From NCBI GenBank assembly GCA_947452005.1, contig CANGBC010000005.1:86142-150141 (forward strand): a stretch of DNA of 64,000 bases. Direction: 5' to 3'. Positions 37,256 to 45,211 of the stretch are shown here, piece after piece. Below the pieces are notes generated by a model. The model searched no databases. It was not told the origin of the DNA and saw nothing but the letters and a program-made list of their open reading frames with translations. How positions within the stretch are numbered: position 1 is the first letter of the stretch; every line of letters begins with the position of its first letter. The stretch comes from Beijerinckiaceae bacterium (GTDB lineage Bacteria > Pseudomonadota > Alphaproteobacteria > Rhizobiales > Beijerinckiaceae). A program made the position numbers and the translations under genes.

Positions 37256-37941
37256 TGCTGGCCGCGCATTGGTCACGCCTCGACGGGCGCTTGCTCTATT
37301 CGCTTTCCCTCGTCGGGCGCGCTGAAGACAGCGTCGAAGAAGAAACCGCGCGCGTCATTGATGAAGCACTCGAGATCATCCGCGAGGAAGGTCTCGACAA
37401 GCGCCACATTATCCGCTCACGGCTGTTCACCGACAGCCGCGAAAACCGGCAGCTGGCGAGTGACGTGCGCCGCGCCACCCTCGTTGGCCCTCTGCGAGGC
37501 GCCAGCTCCAGCTTTTTCGATGCGCGCCGTCTGCCCGAAGATGGACGCGTACAGCTCGATCTCGCGGTGCTCGTGCCCAAGGAGCCGCGCGCTGCCAAGG
37601 CCATTGTTGAATATGAGCCTGCCATTGCCCCACCGCGCTTTGTGAGCCTCGATGGCCTCGTCTTCTTATCGGGCATTACCAGCACGACCCCGGGGCTTGC
37701 CGCTCAAATTCAGGCCATTCGCAAGGGCATTGATGAATCCCTCAGCCTTGCAGGCACCCATCTCGAGCGGGCGCTGGCCTTCTGCGTCTTTCTGGCGCGC
37801 GAGGAAGACCCGCGCGAGGCGCTAGACATGCTGAGCCAGACATTCAGCAACTGCCCCGTTACGCCCGTGTTGACGCAGGTGGGTGGCTATTCGGCCCCTG
37901 AAAAGCGCATCGAAATCGAAATCACCGCCGCTCTGGCCTGA
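37255..37941 (+). CDS. RidA-family protein, tandem two-domain form
   Basis: RidA/YjgF proteins hydrolyse reactive enamines/imines or serve as enzymes in catabolic paths. This 228-residue protein is twice the normal length and seems to hold two such domains: residues 1-115 (LLYSLSLVGRAEDSVEEETA, DGRVQLDLAVLVPKE) and 116-228 (RFVSLDGLVFLSGITSTTPG, AGTHLERALAFCVFLARE, PEKRIEIEITAAL). The Arg of RidA that binds carboxylates (typically near the end) appears as R in the second domain only tentatively. It starts at the end of the acyl-CoA dehydrogenase gene. Confidence 0.75.
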   Translation: MLAAHWSRLDGRLLYSLSLVGRAEDSVEEETARVIDEALEIIREEGLDKRHIIRSRLFTDSRENRQLASDVRRATLVGPLRGASSSFFDARRLPEDGRVQLDLAVLVPKEPRAAKAIVEYEPAIAPPRFVSLDGLVFLSGITSTTPGLAAQIQAIRKGIDESLSLAGTHLERALAFCVFLAREEDPREALDMLSQTFSNCPVTPVLTQVGGYSAPEKRIEIEITAALA

Positions 37942-38021
37942 CCAGACTCTTGAGCTTTGCGCGCGAGCGCGGGATAAAGGCGGCAAGCAGCCCATGGGGC
38001 TCACGTCACACGACATCAGGG

Positions 38022-40364
38022 ATGGAAACTATGGGTGAATTTGCTCTCGGCCAGCCGGTTCCGCGCTTTGAGGATCCACGCTTGATCCGCGGCGGCGGTC
38101 GCTATGCTGATGACATCAGCATGCCGGGCCAGACCTTTGGCGTTGTGGTGCGCTCGCAATATGCGCATGCGCGCATCAAGAAGATCGACACCAGTGCCGC
38201 ACAAACCATGCCCGGCGTGCTCTGCGTTCTGACGGGCGAAGACTGGCAAACATCTGGCTATGCCGACCTGCCGATGCCCAAGGGCCGCAAGCGTCGCGAT
38301 GGCGCGCCGATGCACACGGGCAAGTTTCCAGCGCTCACCTCCGACAAAGTGCGCTGGGTGGGTGACTATGTGGCCTTCGTGGTCGCGGAGACACGTGCGC
38401 AGGCACAAGATGCTGCTGAGGCTGTGGTGGTCGATTATGAGCCACTGCCCGCCAACATCGTCACCGAACAGGCGCCCAACGACGGCACGCCGCTGGTGTG
38501 GGATGATTGCGACAATAATATTTCCTTCGTCCATCTCGAAGGAAACAAGGAAGCCACCGACGAGGCTTTCAAAAAAGCTGATGTGATTGTGCGCCGCAAG
38601 TTTGTCATCAACCGCGTGACGGCGGCAACGATGGAGCCACGCGCTTGCGTGGGCTATTATGATCCGGCCGCTGACCGCTACACGATTTACACCACGCTTC
38701 AGCGCGCCATTCATTACCGCGGCCAGCTCGCGCGCACATTGCGCGTGCCGGAAAGCAAAGTGCATGTGATTGCTGGCGACATTGGCGGCTCATTTGGCAT
38801 GAAGTCAGGCGTCTATAATGAAGTCGCGCTCACTTTGTTTGCTTCGAAAGTCACAGGCCGCCCGGTCAAGTGGACATCGACGCGCTCTGAAGGCTTCCTT
38901 TCGGACGCGCAAGCCCGTGACAATGTGACGGAAGCGGCCCTTGCGCTCACCAAAGATGGCAAGTTTCTCGGCCTGCATGTGAAGACCATCGCCAATGTCG
39001 GCGCTTACTTGCAGCCGGGTGGTGATGGTGGTGCGACATCCAACCTCGGCACGCTCGCTGGCGTCTACACAACACCTGCCATTCATGTCGATGTGACAGC
39101 CGTCTTCACCAACACCAATCCAATGCGCCCCTATCGTGGGAATGGTCGCCCGGAAGCGGCTTATGTGATCGAGCGCATCATCGATCTGGCCGCGCGCGAA
39201 TTGAAAATGGATCCGGCTGAAATCCGCCGCAAGAATATCATTCCGCCAGAGGCCATGCCCTACAAGACGCCGCTCAAATTCACCTATGATTCCGGCGAAT
39301 TTGAAAAGGGCATGGATATGGTGCTCGAAATGGCCGACTGGAAAGGCTTTGAAGCGCGCCGCCAGGAATCCAAAAAACGTGGCAAGCTGCGCGGCATTGG
39401 CTTGTCCAATTCCATCGAAAAAGCAGCCGCTCCGGGTTTTGAAGGCGCAGAAATCCGCTTTGACCGCTCCGGCACAGTGACCATTCTCTCGGGTGCTGTG
39501 ACGCAGGGCCAAGGTCATGAGACGATTTTCAAACAGCTCGTCTGCGACCGTCTCGGCGTGAAGCCTGATGATGTGCACTATGTCCAAGGCGACACAGATG
39601 CCGTCTTCTTCGGTGAAGGCACAGGCGGTTCGCGCACAGCCACTGTGGGTGGCTCAGCGCTGCATCTGGCCGCTGAAAAGATCGTCGACAAGGCCACCAA
39701 AATCGCCAAGAAGATGCTGGGTGACGAGGATGTCGATTTCAAAGATGGCATTTTCACAGGCCGCAAGACCAATCAAAGCCTGACCATCAGTGAGGTCGCG
39801 CGCGGATCAACCAATCCCAAAAATCTGCCTGAAGATATGGAAGTTGGCCTGATCGCCAGCGCTGTTTATGCCAATGACCTCATGAACTATCCCAATGGCA
39901 GCCATGTCTGCGAATTGGAAATCGATGAGGACACCGGCACGGTCGAAATCCTGCGTTACAATGTCGTGGACGATGTCGGCACGGTGCTGAACCCGATGTT
40001 GCTGAAGGGTCAGATCCACGGTGGTATTTCGCAGGGTGTGGGCCAGATGCTGATGGAAGATCTGACCTATGATCCCGAAAGCGGTGAATTGCTCGCGGGC
40101 TCGTTCATGGATTACGCCATGCCCAAGGCCGATCATTTCTGCCCCATTGACGTGGTGAGCAATCCCGTGCCCACGAAAAGCAATCCACTGGGCGTCAAGG
40201 GTGCGGGTGAAGCTGGCTGCGTGGGCGCGCTGCCTGCTGTTGCCAATGCTCTTGCAAGCGCCTTGAGCGTCTATGGCATTGATGATGTGCCCATGCCTGC
40301 AACATCCATGCGCATTTGGAAACTGATGCAAACAGCAAAGGCCCAGCTGGCCACTCAGAAATAA
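38022..40364 (+). CDS. Molybdenum hydroxylase large subunit (xanthine dehydrogenase / CoxL form II-like), orphan
   Basis: The 780-residue product is the molybdopterin-binding subunit of the xanthine dehydrogenase family. It starts MGEFALGQPVPRFEDPRLIR, with IGGSFGMKSGVYNEVAL, the motif MRPYRGNGRPEAAYVIERI near residue 370 and KGAGEAGCVGALPAVANAL near 725, where the Glu is the family catalytic base. It does not have the AYXCSFR loop of true CO dehydrogenase. Its substrate is unknown. The expected FeS and FAD subunits are not adjacent. I use ATG 38022; ATG 38031 is also possible. A strong terminator follows. Confidence 0.9.
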   Translation: METMGEFALGQPVPRFEDPRLIRGGGRYADDISMPGQTFGVVVRSQYAHARIKKIDTSAAQTMPGVLCVLTGEDWQTSGYADLPMPKGRKRRDGAPMHTGKFPALTSDKVRWVGDYVAFVVAETRAQAQDAAEAVVVDYEPLPANIVTEQAPNDGTPLVWDDCDNNISFVHLEGNKEATDEAFKKADVIVRRKFVINRVTAATMEPRACVGYYDPAADRYTIYTTLQRAIHYRGQLARTLRVPESKVHVIAGDIGGSFGMKSGVYNEVALTLFASKVTGRPVKWTSTRSEGFLSDAQARDNVTEAALALTKDGKFLGLHVKTIANVGAYLQPGGDGGATSNLGTLAGVYTTPAIHVDVTAVFTNTNPMRPYRGNGRPEAAYVIERIIDLAARELKMDPAEIRRKNIIPPEAMPYKTPLKFTYDSGEFEKGMDMVLEMADWKGFEARRQESKKRGKLRGIGLSNSIEKAAAPGFEGAEIRFDRSGTVTILSGAVTQGQGHETIFKQLVCDRLGVKPDDVHYVQGDTDAVFFGEGTGGSRTATVGGSALHLAAEKIVDKATKIAKKMLGDEDVDFKDGIFTGRKTNQSLTISEVARGSTNPKNLPEDMEVGLIASAVYANDLMNYPNGSHVCELEIDEDTGTVEILRYNVVDDVGTVLNPMLLKGQIHGGISQGVGQMLMEDLTYDPESGELLAGSFMDYAMPKADHFCPIDVVSNPVPTKSNPLGVKGAGEAGCVGALPAVANALASALSVYGIDDVPMPATSMRIWKLMQTAKAQLATQK

Positions 40365-40427
40365 TTACACAAATTCAAACGCGCATTTGGTTCCCGCGTA
40401 AATTAAAAAAGTTTGGATTGCCACAAA

Positions 40428-40462
40428 CCCTCAGCTTCGGTACCGATGCTGAGGGTTTTTTT
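40428..40462 (+). terminator. Intrinsic terminator after the molybdenum hydroxylase gene
   Basis: CCCTCAGC pairs with GCTGAGGG around TTCGGTACCGAT, whose middle is itself palindromic, and a run of seven T follows (40456-40462). This is a textbook rho-independent terminator for the rightward transcript. The next gene starts 32 bases downstream and would need its own promoter, or read-through. Confidence 0.93.
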
Positions 40463-40494
40463 ATTTGCACATTTTTATTTTAGGGTTTTTACAC

Positions 40495-41580
40495 ATGCCA
40501 GACTCAAAAAAGTCACTGAGCTGCAGCGATTTTTTGAACGCATCCCAGATTAAATCAAGCGAATGGCTTTCGCAATTTGAAGCCAAACTCAACAGCCACG
40601 CTCAAGCTGAATGCTTCTCGACACGAAACAAAATTGTCGGCACCTATCGGAGCTTGCGGCTGCGCCGCTTCGGGCGCGTGGAAAAAACGCACGCGATCCA
40701 AACACTCATCATTCCCCCGCTCGCCGTGCATGATGCGGGCATTACCGATTTGATTGCGGGGAATTCGCTGATCGCGACTTTGCGCGACTCAGGTGTCGAG
40801 GGCTTGCATACGATCGAATGGAACAGGCTGACGCCCGAGAGCGGCGAGCAATCTTTCGATGCCTGCCTGTCTGATCTGAACATTGCGATTGATGATCTGG
40901 GCGGGCGCGTCAATCTGGTGGGCCTATGCGTGGGCGGACTGCTGGCTCTGGTGCTGGCGGCGCGCTTTCCGGGCAAAATCGCACGGCTTGTTCTGGCTGG
41001 CACACCTGTCGATATGGACGCGCAGCTGTCCACGCTGTCCCTGCACGCGCGCAAACTGACAAGTGCGGGCCAAAAAGCATTGCCCTTTGATGTCGGTGCG
41101 GCTGAACAATGGCTCACGCCACTCGCTGTTACAGCCGGGGCAGAGCGCACCGGCCTCGACGTTCTGCAGCGCGACCTTGGCTCTTTTGCACGCGCCGATC
41201 TTGCAGCACTGTCTGCCTTCGAAGCCTGGGCGGAGCGCAAATATGATCTCTCTGCCGCCTACATGCGTGATCTGATCACGCGCATTGGCGCGGCCAATGA
41301 AATCGCTAGGGGCGAATTTATCGCGCTGGGTCGGCGAATCGATCTCAAAAACATCCGCGCCCCGATTTTCGTTCTGGCGGGCGAGCGCGACGAGATTGCC
41401 CCACCCCTTCAGGCTTTTGCTGTGCTCGATCTGGTGGGCACGGCACAGGCGCGACAACGCCGACGCCTCGTGCCCACCCATCATCTCTCGCTTTTTGCCG
41501 GTCGCCATGTGCTGCAACGCGAGTGGCGCATGATTGCAGGATGGCTGCAATCATGCGCGCCGCTCGCACGCAGCGCCTAG
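40495..41580 (+). CDS. Alpha/beta hydrolase with PhaC-like cysteine nucleophile motif
   Basis: The 361-residue protein has an alpha/beta hydrolase core. The nucleophile elbow reads VNLVGLCVGGLLALVLAARF, with a cysteine at about residue 144 (GxCxGG) as in polyhydroxyalkanoate synthases, not the serine of common hydrolases. The acid GERDEIAPP and the His THHLSLFAGR follow in order. It is shorter than PhaC (about 560) and lacks its long N-terminal domain. It may be a small PhaC-like synthase or a thioesterase/depolymerase; I cannot decide. It follows a terminator and overlaps the convergent next gene by four bases. Confidence 0.75.
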   Translation: MPDSKKSLSCSDFLNASQIKSSEWLSQFEAKLNSHAQAECFSTRNKIVGTYRSLRLRRFGRVEKTHAIQTLIIPPLAVHDAGITDLIAGNSLIATLRDSGVEGLHTIEWNRLTPESGEQSFDACLSDLNIAIDDLGGRVNLVGLCVGGLLALVLAARFPGKIARLVLAGTPVDMDAQLSTLSLHARKLTSAGQKALPFDVGAAEQWLTPLAVTAGAERTGLDVLQRDLGSFARADLAALSAFEAWAERKYDLSAAYMRDLITRIGAANEIARGEFIALGRRIDLKNIRAPIFVLAGERDEIAPPLQAFAVLDLVGTAQARQRRRLVPTHHLSLFAGRHVLQREWRMIAGWLQSCAPLARSA

Positions 41581-42329
41581 GCCATGGCAGGCAAAGCTTC
41601 GAGCAAATACCCGTAGCCTGAGCGCTTCTCGTTGACATGCAGGCGCTTCTGAAACTCCCAGACGCGCGCAGTCACCGGATGCACAACAGGGATGCCGAGA
41701 TCTTTTTCAAGCATGTCGACAATGTGCAAGGTGCGCCAGCCTGAGCCCAGCATATAGATGGCATCAGCCCCTTTGTGCTTCAGGAAAGATTTCTTGATAT
41801 GCGCATAGACTTGCTCGCCAGATAATTCCTGCACTTTGTTGAAAGGCACATCAACGCCTTCCATGCAGCGGACATCAAAGCCGGCATCTTCAAAATAGCG
41901 GCCAAATGTCTGGTTGATCTCGCCCTGAAAATAGGACGCACCAATGATGCTTTTGGCGCCCAATGCGCGCAAAGCCGCAATGTGGTTTTGACCGGAAGTG
42001 AAAATCGGCGCTTTGTATTTTGCTTCCCATTCACCAACCAGCCGCGTTTCGGCTTCGCGTCCCATGACCATAAAGGGGGGCGCACCATTGGGATGAATCG
42101 CATCACAATTCTGCTCCGCGCAGAGCGCAATCTGTTGCTCATATGCGCCCATCACGGTTTTGAATTCATCCGTGGTGCCGCGTGTGATGTTGATAAAGAG
42201 CGGAATGACACCAATGCCCTCGGGAAGGAGCCGGATGAATTCTTCCGTCGCACCGGGGCGCAGAGTTGGATGAATAATGCCCGCAATGCCGCGCCATGCC
42301 GAAAAGGCCATACTGTCCTCCCACTTCAT
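41577..42329 (-). CDS. Asp/Glu racemase-fold protein (maleate isomerase / arylmalonate decarboxylase-like) lacking both cysteines
   Basis: The 250-residue protein has the two-lobed fold of aspartate/glutamate racemase and maleate isomerase: GVIPLFINITRGTTDEFK, the segment DAIHPNGAPPFMVMGREAE, GAKSIIGASYFQGEINQTF, DAIYMLGSGWRTLHIVD, and IPVVHPVTARVWEF. In racemases and maleate isomerases a cysteine stands in each lobe. Here the two corresponding places read HPNGAPPF and MLGSGWR, without Cys. It therefore is not a normal racemase. Reaction unknown. It reads leftward and overlaps the alpha/beta hydrolase gene by four bases. Confidence 0.75.
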   Translation of the reverse strand: MKWEDSMAFSAWRGIAGIIHPTLRPGATEEFIRLLPEGIGVIPLFINITRGTTDEFKTVMGAYEQQIALCAEQNCDAIHPNGAPPFMVMGREAETRLVGEWEAKYKAPIFTSGQNHIAALRALGAKSIIGASYFQGEINQTFGRYFEDAGFDVRCMEGVDVPFNKVQELSGEQVYAHIKKSFLKHKGADAIYMLGSGWRTLHIVDMLEKDLGIPVVHPVTARVWEFQKRLHVNEKRSGYGYLLEALPAMA

Positions 42330-42401
42330 TCTTGAAGGCGCGATGCTTGCCGCCCGCGCTTGCGAGGATATTTTGACCTAAGGCGTGCCCGTTTGGAAGC
42401 C

Positions 42402-43919
42402 CTACGCGATGCGCGGCTCGCATAAATGCTCGCGCAAGCCATTCCCGTGCTCATCCACCTCGCGCAGGACTACGGGATAGCCCCACAGATCGGCCAAAAG
42501 CGCCAGAACCTCGCTGGCCTCGCGGGAAGCAAGCAAACGCCCCTCGCGCACCCTGTGCTGCAGGTTGAGGTGGCGATCTCCCTCCAGATCGACTGCCACC
42601 ACCTCGATCTGCGGATCGCTGTAGGACAGGTCATATTCGCGCGCGAGTGCACGACGCACACGCCGGTAGCCGCGCTCATCATGAATGGCCTCGACAAGCA
42701 AATGCGCCTCTGAGGGATCATCCACCAATTGAAACATGCGCCACTCGCGCATGACGCGTGGCGACAGATATTGGGCGATGAAACTCTCGTCGCGATATTC
42801 CGCCCAGATCTCTTTCAAGGCATTGATCGGATCATGACACCCCGCGAGCTGCGGAAACCATTCCCAATCCTCGGCAGTGGGTTTGACGCAGACACGCTCA
42901 AGATCGCGCATCATCGCAAAACCCAGCGCATAGGGATTAATCGATGAAAAGCGTCGGTCATCAAAAGCAGGCTGGCACACGACATTGGTGTGGGACGTCA
43001 GAAACTCAAGAAATGCGCCATCGGTGATGTTTCCCGCCTCGTGCAAGGTTTGCATGATTTTATAATGCACGTAAGTCGCCGTGCCTTCATTCATCACTTT
43101 CGTCTGGCGCTGCGGATAGAAATATTGCCCCAGCAGTCGGACAATACGCAGCAATTCACGTTGCCAGGGTGCCAGACGCGGGGCCGTCTTCTCGAGAAAA
43201 TAGAGGATATTTTCTTCTGGCAGATCGAGCAGGCGCGCCAGCCGGTCTTCGCTTGTCGCCACACGCGTGGGTGCCGCATGGGGCAAGGTCTTCCAGAGCT
43301 CATTATACATGCGCTCATCATGGGCATGGCGCTCCTGAGCGCGCGCTTGCTCGGCTTTGAAATCAATCCGACGGCGGCGTGCTGATCGGTGCACCCCATG
43401 GCTCCTCAAGGCGTGGGCCGCATCGAGCAGACGCTCCACCTGGCGCTCGCCATAGGTCTCTTCGCATTGGACAATGAAGCCGCGCGCAAATTGCAAATAA
43501 TCAAGAATGCCAGACGCATCTGTGCCTTCGCGAAAGAGGCGGTTGTTCTTGAAGAAATGATTATGCCCGAAAGCAGCATGGGCAATGACCAGCGTCTGCA
43601 TCAGCGCTGAATTGCCCTCCATAATATAGGAAATGCAGGGGCTCGAATTGATCACAATTTCATAAGCGAGATCTGTGTAACCCTTGCGATAATGCCCCTC
43701 ATGCTGAACAAAACTTTTCCCAAATGACCAATGCCCATAATAGATCGGCATGCCCGAGGCGGCATAAGCATCCAGCATTTGTTCTGGCGTGATGACTTCA
43801 ATCTGATTGGGATAGACATCAAGATTCAAGTCATGCAACGCAATGTGCTCGACGCGATCATAAATGCGCTGGATCGTCTCAAAACTCCAGTCGGCACCAT
43901 CGAAGAGAAGTGCGCTCAT
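42402..43919 (-). CDS. spoVR: SpoVR family protein
   Basis: SpoVR-family proteins are part of a three-gene unit with PrkA and YeaH in most proteobacteria (YcgB in E. coli); the molecular function is unknown. The 505-residue protein begins with MSALLFDGADWSFETIQRIYD and has MPIYYGHWSFGKSFVQHE, SPCISYIMEGNSALMQTLV and HAAFGHNHFFKNNRLF, all SpoVR signatures. The ATG overlaps the yeaH stop (ATGA), indicating translational coupling. It is the last gene of the operon. Confidence 0.94.
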   Translation of the reverse strand: MSALLFDGADWSFETIQRIYDRVEHIALHDLNLDVYPNQIEVITPEQMLDAYAASGMPIYYGHWSFGKSFVQHEGHYRKGYTDLAYEIVINSSPCISYIMEGNSALMQTLVIAHAAFGHNHFFKNNRLFREGTDASGILDYLQFARGFIVQCEETYGERQVERLLDAAHALRSHGVHRSARRRRIDFKAEQARAQERHAHDERMYNELWKTLPHAAPTRVATSEDRLARLLDLPEENILYFLEKTAPRLAPWQRELLRIVRLLGQYFYPQRQTKVMNEGTATYVHYKIMQTLHEAGNITDGAFLEFLTSHTNVVCQPAFDDRRFSSINPYALGFAMMRDLERVCVKPTAEDWEWFPQLAGCHDPINALKEIWAEYRDESFIAQYLSPRVMREWRMFQLVDDPSEAHLLVEAIHDERGYRRVRRALAREYDLSYSDPQIEVVAVDLEGDRHLNLQHRVREGRLLASREASEVLALLADLWGYPVVLREVDEHGNGLREHLCEPRIA

Positions 43920-45196
43920 GCGGTCTGCGCCTCATGTACGCGCCGCGCGAACAAATCGCGAAACACGGGATAAATATCCTGCCGCATGGTGACGCGGCGC
44001 ATGCTGGGTGATGGATCAAGATTGTCGTAGGCCTTCCAAAGTGTCGAAAGCGGCATATCGCTATGGGGCTCATCGACCTCGAGATAGGCGTAATATTGGG
44101 ACAATGGCAGCAGCCCATCGCGCATCAGAGCGATCGCGCGTTCATTGTCGCTCGTTTCATTGTCACCATCAGAGGCCTGCGCCACATAAATATTCCAGTC
44201 CCCGCTCGGATAGCGATCTGCAATGATTTTAAGCGCCTCTTCCAAAGCTGAAGAGACTTTCGTGCCACCTGTTTCACGGCTGTGAAAGAAGGTCTGCTCA
44301 TCGACCTCTTTGGCGTGGTCGGTGTGGCGAATGAAGACAATCTCGACCTGCTTGTAGCGCTTTTGCAAAAACACATAGAGCAGCATGAAGAAACGCTTGG
44401 CCATATCCTTCATATGTTCGGTCATCGAGCCCGACACGTCCATGATGCAAAACATCACCGCTTGGGCAATCGGGCGTGGTGTAGGCTCATAGCGGCGATA
44501 GCGAATATCAATCGGATCAATATAGGGAATGGTGCGCTTGCGCAGATCATGCGCGTCCATCAGCCCGCGCAGCCGCGTTGTAGCTTCGTCATCACCGCGC
44601 TGCTCTGCCAGAACCAGCGCATCTTGCAAGGCCTCGAGGTCTTCCGACCGCGGCCGCCGCAACGCCATGCGCCGCGACAAGGCGTTGCGCATGGTGCGCG
44701 AAATGGCGAGATTGGCGGGCGAGCCCACTTTTTGATAGCCGGCTCGGCGCAGGCCTGCGGCTTCTGTTCTCGACAATTTGCGCCGCTCAAGATCAGGCAA
44801 TTCCAGATCTTCCAGAAACAGCGACAGAAACTCATCGGCCGACAGCGCAACACGGAAATCATCCTCCGCATCGCCGCCATCGCTTGCACCTGCCCCTGCC
44901 CCATGCCCGCGCCCCATATTGGACGGCGGGCGGGCCAGACGATCTCCTTCCAGAAATTCCTGATTGCCAGGTAGAACGCGCGTATGCATTCCATCGGAGC
45001 CAGTATGAAACGTCGGCTCATCAATGCCGCGCGCCGGAATGATCACGACACCGCCCTCGCCGATCTCACGGATGGGCCGCTCAGCTGACACATTGCGCAC
45101 AGCCTCGCGCAGAACCTTTCCTGCGCGACGCAGAAATCGCTGGCGATTGGGCAGGCTCTTGCCAGATGGGTTCAGCCGACGATCGATGACATACAT
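43916..45196 (-). CDS. yeaH: YeaH/YhbH family protein (DUF444, von Willebrand A fold)
   Basis: Partner of PrkA and SpoVR in a conserved stress operon. The 426-residue protein has a von Willebrand factor A-type domain with the metal-adhesion motif FCIMDVSGSMTEHMKDMAKR near residue 252 and TGGTKVSSALEEALKII. The first half is Arg-rich, with RRLNPSGKSLPNRQRFLRR and a Gly/Ala/Asp-rich linker, as in the DUF444 family. I start it at ATG 45196, with GGAG nine bases upstream; a TTG at 45211 opens the frame. The prkA stop lies 15 bases upstream. Confidence 0.93.
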   Translation of the reverse strand: MYVIDRRLNPSGKSLPNRQRFLRRAGKVLREAVRNVSAERPIREIGEGGVVIIPARGIDEPTFHTGSDGMHTRVLPGNQEFLEGDRLARPPSNMGRGHGAGAGASDGGDAEDDFRVALSADEFLSLFLEDLELPDLERRKLSRTEAAGLRRAGYQKVGSPANLAISRTMRNALSRRMALRRPRSEDLEALQDALVLAEQRGDDEATTRLRGLMDAHDLRKRTIPYIDPIDIRYRRYEPTPRPIAQAVMFCIMDVSGSMTEHMKDMAKRFFMLLYVFLQKRYKQVEIVFIRHTDHAKEVDEQTFFHSRETGGTKVSSALEEALKIIADRYPSGDWNIYVAQASDGDNETSDNERAIALMRDGLLPLSQYYAYLEVDEPHSDMPLSTLWKAYDNLDPSPSMRRVTMRQDIYPVFRDLFARRVHEAQTA

Positions 45197-45211
45197 TCGC
45201 TCGCGCTCCAA

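Noticed and set aside
38022..40364. True carbon monoxide dehydrogenase (form I CoxL)
   Set aside because: The form I loop AYXCSFR is absent; the site reads PYRGNGRPEA, and the small and medium subunits are missing.
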